Shown one piece after another: positions 18,107 to 26,523 of a stretch of DNA of 49,134 nucleotides. Source of the stretch: Bacteroidota bacterium (GTDB taxonomy: Bacteria; Bacteroidota; Bacteroidia; Cytophagales; UBA9547). Numbering within the stretch: position 1 is the first letter of the stretch; the number at the start of each line of letters is the position of its first letter. The notes under the pieces were generated by a model. The model saw nothing but the letters and a program-made list of their open reading frames with translations, did no database searches and was not told the DNA's origin. The stretch is taken from contig RDZG01000060.1 in NCBI GenBank assembly GCA_004293915.1, forward strand, positions 1 to 49,134, read 5' to 3'. The translations under genes and the position numbers were made by a program.

Positions 18107-18212
18107 TTGTTATGCCAAAAGTATTCCATTTGTTATACTGCAAATATTAACAATTGTTATTTTATTTCAAAACTATTACAAATGTTATTATTTGAGTTAT
18201 AACATTTGTAAT
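18104..18212. promoter_or_regulatory. Iterated operator array between the XRE gene and rnpB
   Basis: The decamer CAWWTGTTAT occurs at 18104-18113, 18127-18136, 18151-18160 and 18179-18188 on the plus strand and inverted at 18199-18208. The first two sit in a 23-bp direct repeat (TTCCATTTGTTAT twice). The third lies in the perfect palindrome TAACAATTGTTA (18148-18159). The last two form a 14-bp perfect inverted repeat (18175-18188 / 18199-18212) with a 10-bp spacer. The array covers the XRE gene's own -7 box and reaches to within about 10 bp of the rnpB promoter. Binding by the adjacent repressor is inference. Confidence 0.6.
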
Positions 18213-18218
18213 GTTGCG

Positions 18219-18253
18219 TTTTGGCGTTTTTGTTCAAAAAAACGCTATATTTG
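18219..18253 (+). promoter_or_regulatory. rnpB promoter
   Basis: A -33-like TTTTG (18219-18223) and a perfect TAnnTTTG -7 box TATATTTG (18246-18253) are 22 bp apart. The predicted start lies about 8 bp after the -7 box, at the first base of the P1 stem of RNase P RNA. Confidence 0.6.
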
Positions 18254-18261
18254 TACAAAAT

Positions 18262-18660
18262 AGCAGGTGGCTTTATCGCATTTTGAGAAATCGAAAGGAG
18301 GAAAGTCTGGGCAGCACAGAGAACCGAAACCTGTGAAAAGCAGGTGGTCGAAAGACGAAAATCTATCGAAACAGAAAGTGCCGCAGAAAATTAAACCGCT
18401 TCGATTTCGGTTGAAGCAAGGGTGAAAAGGCGAGGTAAGAGCTCACCGCTCGATGAGTAATCATGGAGGCAGGGTAAACCTTTCGGGCTGAAAGGTCAAA
18501 TAAATCTTGAATAGTAGAATTTCTCGTTCTCGTTTTTCTTCGGAAAATGTCAAGAAGGGTAGACCGATGGAGTTGCAGTGCGAATTGCAAACGAGATAAA
18601 TGATAAAGGTTTTTTAATCTCAAAAATTAAAACTCACAGAACCCGGCTTATAAGCCTGCT
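18262..18660 (+). ncRNA. rnpB: RNase P RNA (class A)
   Basis: Catalytic RNA that matures the 5' ends of tRNAs. P1 is formed by AGCAGG (18262-18267) with CCTGCT at the 3' end (18655-18660). The conserved core is recognisable: GAGGAAAGTCTGGGC (CR-I, about 18297), ACAGAAAGTGCCGCAG (about 18370), and the CR-V element ACAGAACCCGGCTTAT (about 18636) before the 3' P1 strand. The length of about 399 nt fits class A. A T-rich tail follows. An open frame on the opposite strand here is spurious. Confidence 0.95.
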
Positions 18661-18700
18661 ATTTTATTTTTGATTATATAAAATATAAAGAAATAAAAAA

Positions 18701-19096
18701 ATGAAACCCTTTTTGATAAAATTAACTTTATTATTTCCTATAATTTTATTTTCACAAGAAACCATAAAATGTAATCTTGAAAAATTCGAGATTTACAAAA
18801 CAGATTTTATATTGTTTTCAGAAGGTAAAAATAGTACGCTGCAATTTGGTTCAATATGGAAAGATAACAATCCCATTAACTCTTATTTTAAAAAAAATCA
18901 TTTAATAGTTGAAGTAAATAACATTTTGATATCAAAAAAAAGTAAAGGCAAAATTAAATTACAAAACGATACGTTATTTTTAGAAGCACTTTGTTTAAAA
19001 AATAAAATAAAAAACACGTATAGTTTACGTTACAAAATTTCTAATATTAGTAAATTTGATTTTAGAGAAATTCTTTTTGTTAAAAAACTAAACTGA
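18701..19096 (+). CDS. Small secreted protein of unknown function
   Basis: A 131-aa protein with a clear signal peptide (KLTLLFPIILFSQ, cleaved near residue 19). The mature part is basic and predicted mainly beta (LQFGSIWKDNNP, LIVEVNNILIS, YSLRYKIS). No family is recognised. It follows rnpB by 40 bp; no promoter box is obvious, so it could be read from the rnpB promoter or its own weak one. A 12-bp A/T stem lies downstream. Codon use looks like that of its neighbours, so there is no sign of recent transfer. Confidence 0.65.
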   Translation: MKPFLIKLTLLFPIILFSQETIKCNLEKFEIYKTDFILFSEGKNSTLQFGSIWKDNNPINSYFKKNHLIVEVNNILISKKSKGKIKLQNDTLFLEALCLKNKIKNTYSLRYKISNISKFDFREILFVKKLN

Positions 19097-19119
19097 AAAC
19101 AGTAATTTCAATTCTTTAA

Positions 19120-19154
19120 AAACAATAAAAACTAAAAACTACTTTTTATTGTTT
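19120..19154 (+). terminator. A/T-rich hairpin after the small secreted protein gene
   Basis: Twelve bases at 19120-19131 pair with 19143-19154 (AAACAATAAAAA / TTTTTATTGTTT) around an 11-nt loop. It sits 23 bp after the stop codon. There is no T tract after the stem, so termination is possible but weakly supported. Confidence 0.3.
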
Positions 19155-19165
19155 AGTAGATAATA

Positions 19166-19173
19166 TAAATTTG
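19166..19173 (+). promoter_or_regulatory. -7 promoter box for the Anbu gene
   Basis: TAAATTTG matches TAnnTTTG and ends 23 bp before the ATG at 19197, giving a leader of roughly 15 nt. No convincing -33 element at the standard distance. Confidence 0.45.
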
Positions 19174-19196
19174 CAAAAACTGAAAAATAAAACATC

Positions 19197-19931
19197 ATGA
19201 CCTATTGTTTAGGAATTAAAGTAAAAAGTGGATTAGTTGCCATAGCCGATACCAGACTTACCTCTGGCGTTGAGTGTTCTATTGGAAAAAAAGTTTTTAC
19301 ACATCAAAAAAACAATCATTCTTTATTTGTAATGTGTTCTGGCTTACGCTCAGTTCGTGATAAAGTGATTACCTATTTTAAAGAAGATTTAGAAATTAAC
19401 GATAACAAATACAATAAATTATATAAAGCAGTCAATGGCTTGTCTGACCAATTGAGGAAAGTGGCAGACGAAGACAAGGCAAATCTAACCAAAGGAGGTT
19501 TGTTTTTTAATCTTTTTGCTATTATTGGAGGGCAGCTCGAAAACGATGAAGAACATAAATTATTTTTATTATACCCCGAAGGAAATTGGATAGAAATTGG
19601 CGAAGATGGCTCCCCTTTTATCATTATTGGAAATAGTGGATACGGAAAACCTATTTTAAATCGAACCATTACTCCTGATAGCACATTGAGTTTTTCGTTG
19701 AAAACTGGATTTTTATCTTTCGATAGCACAAGGGTAAGTGCAAACGATGTGGACTTCCCTATCGATGTTGTGATTTATGAAAAAAATAGTTACAACTTAG
19801 TTGAACAACGCATCGAAAGAAACGAAGTTTCGGAAGTTACTCAGTTTTGGCAACAAACTTTATCGTCTGCTATTGATAAAATTCCAGAAGGCTGGATGGA
19901 CAAAGTTTTTAGGCAATTACATGAAGCTTAA
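19197..19931 (+). CDS. Anbu-type proteasome-like peptidase
   Basis: A 244-aa Ntn-hydrolase resembling Anbu (ancestral beta subunit, COG3484-like), related to HslV and proteasome beta subunits. The start MTYCLGIKVKSGLVAIADTR gives Thr1 after Met removal and Asp17, two residues of the family's Thr/Asp/Lys centre; a lysine pair at about 30-31 can supply the third. GNSGYGKPIL and the C-terminal half also follow the family. Known Anbu genes usually sit with ATP-grasp, alpha-E and transglutaminase-like genes; none is present here. Its natural substrate is unknown even in the family. Confidence 0.85.
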   Translation: MTYCLGIKVKSGLVAIADTRLTSGVECSIGKKVFTHQKNNHSLFVMCSGLRSVRDKVITYFKEDLEINDNKYNKLYKAVNGLSDQLRKVADEDKANLTKGGLFFNLFAIIGGQLENDEEHKLFLLYPEGNWIEIGEDGSPFIIIGNSGYGKPILNRTITPDSTLSFSLKTGFLSFDSTRVSANDVDFPIDVVIYEKNSYNLVEQRIERNEVSEVTQFWQQTLSSAIDKIPEGWMDKVFRQLHEA

Positions 19932-20027
19932 GCGTTAAATCTAAAAACAACAATTTAACATAATAAAAATTATACAAACACTTTTAAGAGATTTTATTTT
20001 CAATTCAAAAAAAGTAGAAAATAGTAT

Positions 20028-20035
20028 TAGTTTTG
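20028..20035 (+). promoter_or_regulatory. -7 promoter box for the GtrA/serine gene pair
   Basis: TAGTTTTG fits TAnnTTTG and ends 12 bp before the ATG at 20048. It overlaps a TTG codon at 20033, which argues that translation starts at 20048 and not at that TTG. Confidence 0.45.
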
Positions 20036-20047
20036 TATGCTAATAGC

Positions 20048-20482
20048 ATGAAAAAATACACAGATTTATTGCCTACAACAATCAAACAATTTGTAAAATA
20101 CGGATTGATTGGTTTGCTCAATGTAATAATATATCTTGCTGTTTTTGAACTACTTACTCGTGTTTTTTTAGTACATTACAGAATTTCAAATGCAAGTGCT
20201 AGTTTAATTTCATTTGCAAATAGTTTGTATTTTAATCGAAGATGGACTTTTAAAAGTCAAAAACATTGGCTTAGAGATTTATTATATTTTGGAATAATTT
20301 TTGCTTTATGCTTCACTATCCAAGACAAAACATTGACAACATTGGTAGAAGATTATAAAATGGATCCACAATTAGCAAAATATATAGCCATTTTTGCCTT
20401 TGCAATTCCTAATTTTACACTCAACAAACTCATCACATTTAGAACAAAAAAAGAAGAATTAGAACAAATCGAAAATGAATAA
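20048..20482 (+). CDS. GtrA family membrane protein
   Basis: A 144-aa integral membrane protein with four predicted helices (about 17-36, 48-64, 79-97, 110-128), the GtrA layout. GtrA-type proteins are thought to help flip or transfer prenyl-linked sugars in polysaccharide or O-antigen modification. The conserved start FVKYGLIGLLN, the mid-motif FANSLYFNRRWTF and the end FTLNKLITFR are typical. The start is set at 20048 because the upstream TTG overlaps the -7 box. Its 3' end overlaps the next gene by 8 bp, so the two are co-translated, although no functional tie to serine synthesis is apparent. Confidence 0.88.
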   Translation: MKKYTDLLPTTIKQFVKYGLIGLLNVIIYLAVFELLTRVFLVHYRISNASASLISFANSLYFNRRWTFKSQKHWLRDLLYFGIIFALCFTIQDKTLTTLVEDYKMDPQLAKYIAIFAFAIPNFTLNKLITFRTKKEELEQIENE

Positions 20483-22370
20483 CCAATATTATATAATTGA
20501 TTTCGACAGCACATTTGTACAAGTAGAAACACTTGATGTTTTGTGCGAAGTAGCTTTAGCAACTCATACAGATAAAGAAAAAATACTTGCCGAAGTTAAA
20601 CAAATTACAAATTTGGGAATGGAAGGCAAACTTTCGTTGAGCGAATCTTTATCAAAAAGAATACAATTATTACATGCTAATAAATCGCATATTGCAAAAG
20701 TAATTGAAGTTATTAGCGAAAAAGTTTCTATTTCATTTGAAAGAAATAAGAAATTTATTGAACCAATTGCACAACAAATATATATTGTTTCTGGAGGTTT
20801 TTCAGAAATAATAATTCCAATTGTTGCTGAGTTTGGAATTGCTGCAAAAAATGTTTTAGCAAACGATTTTACTTATTCTGCAAATGGAGATATTATTGGA
20901 TTTGATACTAAAAATTTGCTAAGCCAAAGTAAAGGTAAACCTCAGATAATCAAATCATTAAAATTAGTTGGCGATATATTTGTAATTGGCGATGGATACA
21001 CCGATTACGAAATTAAAGAGGCTGGAGCAGCCACTAAATTTTATGCATTTACTGAAAATGTAAAACGCCAAAATGTTGTCGAAAAAGCTGATGCCATTTT
21101 GCCAAGCTTTGATGAGTTTTTATTTTTACATAATTTACCGAGAGCACAATCCTATCCAAAAAGCAGAATGAATGTACTTTTGTTAGAAAACATACATCCA
21201 GAAGCTGTGCGAATGTTTAAACAAGAAGGCTATAATGTAGAAAGTATTAAAGGGGCATTGGACGAAGACGAACTTTGTGAAAAAATAAAAAATGTTTCAA
21301 TTTTAGGAATACGATCTAAAACAAACTTAACTGCAAAAGCACTAGAAAATGCCAACAAACTTATTTCAGTTGGTGCATTTTGCATTGGCACAAACCAAAT
21401 CGACCTAAAATCTTGTCAGAAAAAAGGTGTTGCAGTTTTTAATGCACCATATTCAAATACACGTTCAGTGGTTGAATTAACTATTGGCTCAATTATAATT
21501 TTATCTCGATTTATTATACAAAAATCCAATTGGATGCACGATGGGAAATGGGATAAATCGGCAAATGGAGCACATGAAGTTCGTGGAAAAAAACTTGGCT
21601 TAGTTGGCTATGGAAATATAGGAACCCAACTTTCGGTTTTGGCAGAAGCCTTAGGAATGGAAGTTTTTTATTATGATGTGGTAGAAAAACTACAATTAGG
21701 AAATGCAAAAAAATGCAAAACATTACACGAATTACTAAAAGTTTCTGATTATATCTCTTTGCATGTTGATGGAAGAGCTACAAACAAAAATCTTTTTGGA
21801 GAAGCCGAATTTGCTGCCATGAAAGATGGTGTTATTTTTTGTAACATGAGCCGTGGGCATGTGGTTGAAATTGAGGCACTTGTAAAATATATTAAAAACG
21901 GAAAAGTTAGAGGCTGTGCCATAGATGTATTTCCTTACGAACCAAAAACCAATAACGAAGAATTTTTGAACGAGCTTCGTGGTTTAGATAATGTAATTCT
22001 TACACCTCACATTGGCGGAAGTACAGAAGAAGCACAATTTAATATTGGACAATTTGTACCTGGAAGAATTTTGGAATATGTAAATTCTGGAACATCATAC
22101 GGAAGTGTGAACTTCCCTCCCCTACAATTGCCAGAACTAACTGAGGCTCACAGACTTATGCATGTACACGAAAATGTGCCGGGCATATTGGCTAGTATCA
22201 ATAATATTTTGGCTAAACATAATATTAATATTCTTGGTCAATACCTAAAAACCAATGAATCAATAGGTTATGTAATCACAGATATTGCCGTTGATGTTAG
22301 ACACGACAAAAATTTGGTTACCGATTTAAAAAACATTCAAGGTACAATTAGGCATAGGATGCTGTATTAG
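20475..22370 (+). CDS. serA: Fused phosphoserine phosphatase / 3-phosphoglycerate dehydrogenase
   Basis: A 631-aa bifunctional protein for the first and last steps of serine synthesis. Residues 1-220 are a HAD phosphatase with all motifs: DFDST (Asp9 nucleophile, Asp11), SGG (106-108), Lys153/155, and GDGYTD (172-177). Residues about 230-545 are a D-2-hydroxyacid dehydrogenase with the NAD-binding GYGNIG (378-383) and catalytic Arg460, Glu489 and His512. Residues about 560-631 form an ACT domain (HENVPGILASINNIL) for serine feedback. The middle enzyme, SerC, is not in the window. All catalytic residues are intact, so both halves should be active. Confidence 0.93.
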   Translation: MNNQYYIIDFDSTFVQVETLDVLCEVALATHTDKEKILAEVKQITNLGMEGKLSLSESLSKRIQLLHANKSHIAKVIEVISEKVSISFERNKKFIEPIAQQIYIVSGGFSEIIIPIVAEFGIAAKNVLANDFTYSANGDIIGFDTKNLLSQSKGKPQIIKSLKLVGDIFVIGDGYTDYEIKEAGAATKFYAFTENVKRQNVVEKADAILPSFDEFLFLHNLPRAQSYPKSRMNVLLLENIHPEAVRMFKQEGYNVESIKGALDEDELCEKIKNVSILGIRSKTNLTAKALENANKLISVGAFCIGTNQIDLKSCQKKGVAVFNAPYSNTRSVVELTIGSIIILSRFIIQKSNWMHDGKWDKSANGAHEVRGKKLGLVGYGNIGTQLSVLAEALGMEVFYYDVVEKLQLGNAKKCKTLHELLKVSDYISLHVDGRATNKNLFGEAEFAAMKDGVIFCNMSRGHVVEIEALVKYIKNGKVRGCAIDVFPYEPKTNNEEFLNELRGLDNVILTPHIGGSTEEAQFNIGQFVPGRILEYVNSGTSYGSVNFPPLQLPELTEAHRLMHVHENVPGILASINNILAKHNINILGQYLKTNESIGYVITDIAVDVRHDKNLVTDLKNIQGTIRHRMLY

Positions 22371-22383
22371 AAAAACAGAAATC

Positions 22384-22422
22384 AATGTTTAGTTATTTAT
22401 ACTTTTAAAAAAACTAAACATT
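22384..22422. terminator. Hairpin between the convergent serA and NUDIX genes
   Basis: AATGTTTAGTT (22384-22394) pairs with AACTAAACATT (22412-22422) around a 17-nt loop, between two converging genes and over the NUDIX stop codon. Placement suits a shared bidirectional terminator; no long T run follows on either side. Confidence 0.45.
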
Positions 22423-22965
22423 AAACTTTCTAGCTGCAATCAAAATGGCAGCCATGCTAATGCTATCAGTAATTTCTGATTTTAAAACCATTTGTACAGC
22501 ATCTGTAAGCAAAACTTTTTTAACTTTTAAATCTTCTGTTTCTTCGGGTTCGGCACTGTGTTGTGATAAATTTTCGGCTAAAAATATAAATCCTTCTTCA
22601 TCAGTAACCGAATTTGAAGTATGAATACGATTTAAAAGCGACCATTTTTCTGCTATTAATCCTGTTTCTTCTTTTAATTCTCTTTTTGCAGCTTCAATCG
22701 GATTTTCTTCGCCAATAGGACATCCGCCTTCGGGAATTTCCCAACTGTATTCATTTAAAGGATAGCGAAATTGCCCAACTAAATAGATAAAACCTTCATT
22801 ATCAATAGCTAAAACGCCAATTGCTTTATTTTTAAAAAGTACTTTTCCATAAATTCCAGCTTTTCCTGTAGGATTAATAATTTGATCTTCCTCAACTTTT
22901 ATCCACGGATTTTCATAAATATTACGTGTAGAAAGCGTTTGCCAAGTATTTGTTTCTGTGTTCAT
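22414..22965 (-). CDS. NUDIX hydrolase, ADP-ribose pyrophosphatase-like
   Basis: A 183-aa cytosolic NUDIX hydrolase. The Nudix box is complete at residues 81-103 (G-x5-E-x7-REL-x-EE-x-G-L), with the metal-binding Glu99/Glu100. The upstream VGQFRYPLNEYSWEIPEGG matches ADP-ribose/nucleotide-sugar pyrophosphatases. I start at the ATG at 22965 (MNTETNTW); an ATG 21 bp upstream is possible. It is divergent from the NlpC/P60 gene with 38 bp between starts and converges with serA. Substrate beyond ADP-ribose-like nucleoside diphosphates cannot be assigned from sequence. Confidence 0.9.
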   Translation of the reverse strand: MNTETNTWQTLSTRNIYENPWIKVEEDQIINPTGKAGIYGKVLFKNKAIGVLAIDNEGFIYLVGQFRYPLNEYSWEIPEGGCPIGEENPIEAAKRELKEETGLIAEKWSLLNRIHTSNSVTDEEGFIFLAENLSQHSAEPEETEDLKVKKVLLTDAVQMVLKSEITDSISMAAILIAARKFNV

Positions 22966-23003
22966 GTGGACAAATTTAAGTTTCAAATATTGATATTTAT
23001 ATA

Positions 23004-23483
23004 ATGAAAATAAAAGTATTAGTGTTGTTTTTTGTGTTTTTTTTTATTGGCTGCAAAAGTTCAAAAAAATCGCAGTCTGTTTCTACAGAAAACAAGAACG
23101 AAAAAATTATTCAATCTGCCAAAAAACACATCGGAACTAGCTATAAATCAGGCGGAAAAAGTCCTGAAACAGGTTTTGATTGCTCTGGTTTTACAGCTTA
23201 TATTTTTAAAAAAATCAATATTTCGCTTGCTGCAACTGCTTCTCAACAATCAAATCAAGGCAAAGCCGTATTTGTGAAAGAAGCACAAAAAGGTGATTTG
23301 ATTTTTTTTAAAGGTGGAAATGCAAATGATACTAAAATCGGGCATGTTGGCATAGTAGTTTCAAATGAAGGCGAACCCATAAAATTTATTCACGCAAGTA
23401 GCTCCAAAGGAATTATGATTAGCCAGTTGGATGAAAAATATTTCAGAGACCGATTTGTTAAAATCAGAAGAGTGATTTTTTGA
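23004..23483 (+). CDS. NlpC/P60 lipoprotein, cell-wall peptidase
   Basis: A 159-aa lipoprotein of the NlpC/P60 family, which cleaves peptidoglycan stem peptides (typically gamma-D-Glu-meso-DAP). The lipobox FFIGC places the lipidated Cys at residue 17. The catalytic triad is visible: Cys60 in DCSGFT, His114 in GHVGIVV and His130 in FIHASS. The mature protein is just the catalytic domain after a short serine/lysine linker, so it probably acts at the outer-membrane inner face. It stands alone, with a divergent NUDIX neighbour. Confidence 0.93.
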   Translation: MKIKVLVLFFVFFFIGCKSSKKSQSVSTENKNEKIIQSAKKHIGTSYKSGGKSPETGFDCSGFTAYIFKKINISLAATASQQSNQGKAVFVKEAQKGDLIFFKGGNANDTKIGHVGIVVSNEGEPIKFIHASSSKGIMISQLDEKYFRDRFVKIRRVIF

Positions 23484-23566
23484 GATTATTAAAATAAAAC
23501 TTTTTTGAATTAAACTATTTCATACGTTATTTGTCTAATATTTAGTAGTTTCAAACCATCTAATAA

Positions 23567-24793
23567 TTGAAAAAACATATTCTTTTTCTGTTTTTATTTT
23601 TTGTTACATTAAGCTTTTCTCAAGAAATTGAGCAACAAAAAAAGCTAAAAAGATACATTCGTCCGAGTATTTATCTAGATATTTACACCACAAATTATAC
23701 AGATATAAAAAATTTAAGGCTTGATTCAAAAGGAATTTATTCATCTCGAATAAACAAAAGAAGAAATAATCAAGAATCGTATGCGTTTAGATTAATAAAT
23801 TTTGGATTTACACTTCCAGTATTTACAAAAACTTGGGAAAACGAAGAAAAAGCCCACATGCCGACATTTAATTTAATTTTTACAGGAAACGGATTAATTG
23901 CAAAACCAATGTTTGCTATCATTGAAAACAACCATCGGCTACAAAAATTTGGTTTAGGGTTGCGAGCAATATATACCGATGGAAAAAAAAGCACATTTTT
24001 TGTTAATTTTTCTCCATTTATCTCACAAGATCAAACCACAATAAAATCGCCTACGATTCGTTTTTCAGCCTCATTTGTTTATAATTATACCTTTAACAAA
24101 TATTTTAGCTTTAGAGTTGGCTTAAATAAATCGTATTTATTAGCCGAATTAGGCTATTATTTGCCATTTATTGGTTTTAGAGTTGGTAAATTAGACGGTA
24201 TTTATTTTAGTTTTCAATTACCAAGAAATGCATCATTAAACTTCCCTATTTCTAAAAACAAAATATATGGTTCAGTATTTTTTAAGCCGATTGGAGGTGT
24301 TTTTAATTATGATAATACAGACGAAAATTTAAACGAATTATTGCCAAATGAAAATTTAGCAAGTAAAAAATTAATTCGAGATAACATTCAATTTAGGTTT
24401 AATGAGTTTTTATTAGGTTTTTTAAGTGATTTTAAAATCAACCAAAATATTAGTTTTTATGCTAGTGTAGGATTTTCTACAAATAGAAATTTAGGATTTG
24501 CAATTGATGACAATAAAAAATTAATTAACCGTTCTATACTTAAACTAGGACTTGCAAATTCTTTGTTTTTAAATTTTGGAGCCACATTTACATTTGGACA
24601 GGCTAAAAAAACCTATAATAATTACCAAATGCAAGATGCTTTTTACATAAATAATTCTTTCGATGCAGGAGATATAAATCTAGGAAATAGGGAATTGAAT
24701 GTACAAAATGCTGAAAAAGAAAAAGTAAAAACTACAAAAACAGCAGATATTGATTACAAAGACATCAAAGATTTAATTTATGATGTGGAATAA
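23567..24793 (+). CDS. Putative outer-membrane beta-barrel protein with a TTG start
   Basis: A 408-aa exported protein. It begins with TTG at 23567, preceded directly by an in-frame TAA, and no ATG exists before about residue 90; the signal peptide (HILFLFLFFVTLSFSQ) is encoded right after the TTG, so this start is firm. The body alternates short amphipathic strands (YAFRLINFGFTLPVF, FGLGLRAIY, FSFRVGLNKSYLLAEL, LFLNFGATFTFG), as in small barrels. The last 45 residues are a charged tail (EKEKVKTTKTADIDYKDIKD). No family is firmly recognised. It converges with the HAMP/GAF gene, 5 bp away. Confidence 0.68.
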   Translation: MKKHILFLFLFFVTLSFSQEIEQQKKLKRYIRPSIYLDIYTTNYTDIKNLRLDSKGIYSSRINKRRNNQESYAFRLINFGFTLPVFTKTWENEEKAHMPTFNLIFTGNGLIAKPMFAIIENNHRLQKFGLGLRAIYTDGKKSTFFVNFSPFISQDQTTIKSPTIRFSASFVYNYTFNKYFSFRVGLNKSYLLAELGYYLPFIGFRVGKLDGIYFSFQLPRNASLNFPISKNKIYGSVFFKPIGGVFNYDNTDENLNELLPNENLASKKLIRDNIQFRFNEFLLGFLSDFKINQNISFYASVGFSTNRNLGFAIDDNKKLINRSILKLGLANSLFLNFGATFTFGQAKKTYNNYQMQDAFYINNSFDAGDINLGNRELNVQNAEKEKVKTTKTADIDYKDIKDLIYDVE

Positions 24794-24798
24794 ATTGC

Positions 24799-26508
24799 CT
24801 ATGTTTTAGATTTAATAATCTGATTAATAAGGTCTTCGTTTGATTTTTGCAATTCAGAAATACGTTCTAACAACGCCTTTTCTTTTTGATCAAAAACTTT
24901 TTTCTCTTTCGCAATTATCTTGTCTATGTCAATAGATTTTCTATTAATTTCTTCTTGAGTAGCCATGAGTTCTTCCATATTTTGTCTCATTTCTTCTTCT
25001 TGAGCACGCAGTTCTTCACGATGTTGTTGCGATTCGCTTAAAAGATTACGAGTGTTTTCGTTTATCAAAACAGTAGATATTACAGCACCCATATTTTCGC
25101 CAATACGTTCAATAAATTCAATACTATATTGTTCGTAAGGATAAAAAGTTGTTAATTCTAAAACACCATTTATGAAATTATTTTGTCTGATTGGAACCAA
25201 TAAAACACAACGAGGAGGACTATCTCCTAGTCCTGATTTAATATTAATATAATCTTCAGGAACATCCGTAAGGAAAATTTTATCGTTATCAAAAAAACAT
25301 TGTCCAACTAATCCTTGCCCCATTTCGATACGCTTTTGTAAGAATTTTTTTCTATCATAAGCATAAGAAGCAGTAAGATTAAAATAATTTTCTTTTGTAT
25401 CATCATCCTTTTTAATTAAAAAAACACTGCCTTGAATCGAGTTAGTGTACTTAACTAAATTTGAAAGCACTGCATCGCAAATTTCTTCGGTAGAACGTGT
25501 TGTATCGCTCAAAATTTCAGAAAACTTTGCCATTCCAACCGATGTCCAATTACGTTGTTCTTGTTCGTTTTTTACTAATTTAAGGTTATTTCGCATTAAT
25601 AAAAGTGATTTTCCGAGCTCATCATCAGTACTTAATGGTTTGAAATCACTTTCAAAATCGCCTTCGCCAATTTTAGTTGCAAAAACTGTAGTTTCTTTAA
25701 GCGAAGCTATATAATCCATTAATTTTGAGGACATTAGTCCAATTTCATCTTGCGTAATTGTTAGTTTAATTTGTTTCAACTTTCCTAATCTTAAATTTGA
25801 AATAGCATTACTAAGCTCATAAAGTTTTGATTTTATAGTTTTACCAATGGAATAAGAAAAAATAAGTCCAATTGCTATTACAATAAATGTGCTTAATATA
25901 ATAGTAACCAAAAAATTCTGTTCTGCACTTCTAATTTCTTCTGCATTAATTTGTTTTATTAACTCTAAAGATTTAGAAATCTTTTCAAGCTTAGAATTAA
26001 TTAATAAATTATTTGGAATAATTTTAGACTCAAAAATATCTAGAGCTAAAAACTTTTTTTCAACATCATAATAATCATCAAACGTTTTTAATGTTTGTGT
26101 TATATATAACATTTGCTTATTATTATCATTAATAGCATTTAGTGCAGTATCTAGTCTAAATTTATCTATTTCGTTTTCCCATTTTAAAGATAATTTTTGT
26201 AAAGTATTTTTTGAATCATCAAAATCTGATTTTAAAAGCCTAAAAATTTCTAACTTTTCAAAATCTTCTAGATGTGTATTCACACACTTAGAAATAAGCA
26301 TTTGAGCCCTAAGATTTAAAATTTTTTGTTGATTTATAGCTAATAAAGAAGGATCAATAACAGAAGAAAATACAGTAACTCTAGCTCTGTTTTTAAAAAC
26401 TATATAGGAAGTTAGTAATATATTTAGAATAAAAGCGGCTATAAGAATTCCATAACCGATATAAATTTTACCAACTAAAGTCTGAAATAATTTAGAAATT
26501 TTAAACAT
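24799..26508 (-). CDS. Membrane HAMP and GAF sensor with coiled-coil output, no kinase
   Basis: A 569-aa inner-membrane sensor. TM1 (about 14-37) and TM2 (about 199-220) enclose a helical periplasmic domain of about 160 residues. Two HAMP-like units follow (about 222-270 and 274-320, the second with GEGDFESDFKPLSTDDELG), then a GAF domain (about 338-485) and a C-terminal coiled coil (EEEMRQNMEELMATQEEINRK). There is no histidine kinase, GGDEF, EAL or methyl-accepting signature, so output must be through a partner. It is the last gene of the receptor-YfiR-sensor operon (15 bp after the YfiR stop), suggesting YfiR controls its periplasmic domain. Confidence 0.85.
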   Translation of the reverse strand: MFKISKLFQTLVGKIYIGYGILIAAFILNILLTSYIVFKNRARVTVFSSVIDPSLLAINQQKILNLRAQMLISKCVNTHLEDFEKLEIFRLLKSDFDDSKNTLQKLSLKWENEIDKFRLDTALNAINDNNKQMLYITQTLKTFDDYYDVEKKFLALDIFESKIIPNNLLINSKLEKISKSLELIKQINAEEIRSAEQNFLVTIILSTFIVIAIGLIFSYSIGKTIKSKLYELSNAISNLRLGKLKQIKLTITQDEIGLMSSKLMDYIASLKETTVFATKIGEGDFESDFKPLSTDDELGKSLLLMRNNLKLVKNEQEQRNWTSVGMAKFSEILSDTTRSTEEICDAVLSNLVKYTNSIQGSVFLIKKDDDTKENYFNLTASYAYDRKKFLQKRIEMGQGLVGQCFFDNDKIFLTDVPEDYINIKSGLGDSPPRCVLLVPIRQNNFINGVLELTTFYPYEQYSIEFIERIGENMGAVISTVLINENTRNLLSESQQHREELRAQEEEMRQNMEELMATQEEINRKSIDIDKIIAKEKKVFDQKEKALLERISELQKSNEDLINQIIKSKT

Positions 26509-26523
26509 AATTATTCGATGTAT

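Noticed and set aside
18104-18212. CRISPR-like array
   Set aside because: The decamer spacing is irregular (23, 24, 28 bp and one inverted copy), the units are only 10 bp and no cas gene is present.
18363-18623. 86-aa open frame on the minus strand
   Set aside because: It lies entirely inside the RNase P RNA on the opposite strand and has no start context or family likeness.
20033-20047. TTG start five codons upstream for the GtrA protein
   Set aside because: The TTG overlaps the TAGTTTTG -7 box, and the ATG at 20048 gives the normal family N-terminus.
24799-26508. Methyl-accepting chemotaxis receptor
   Set aside because: Two TM helices and HAMP fit, but the cytoplasmic part is a GAF domain and short coiled coil without the MCP signalling hairpin.
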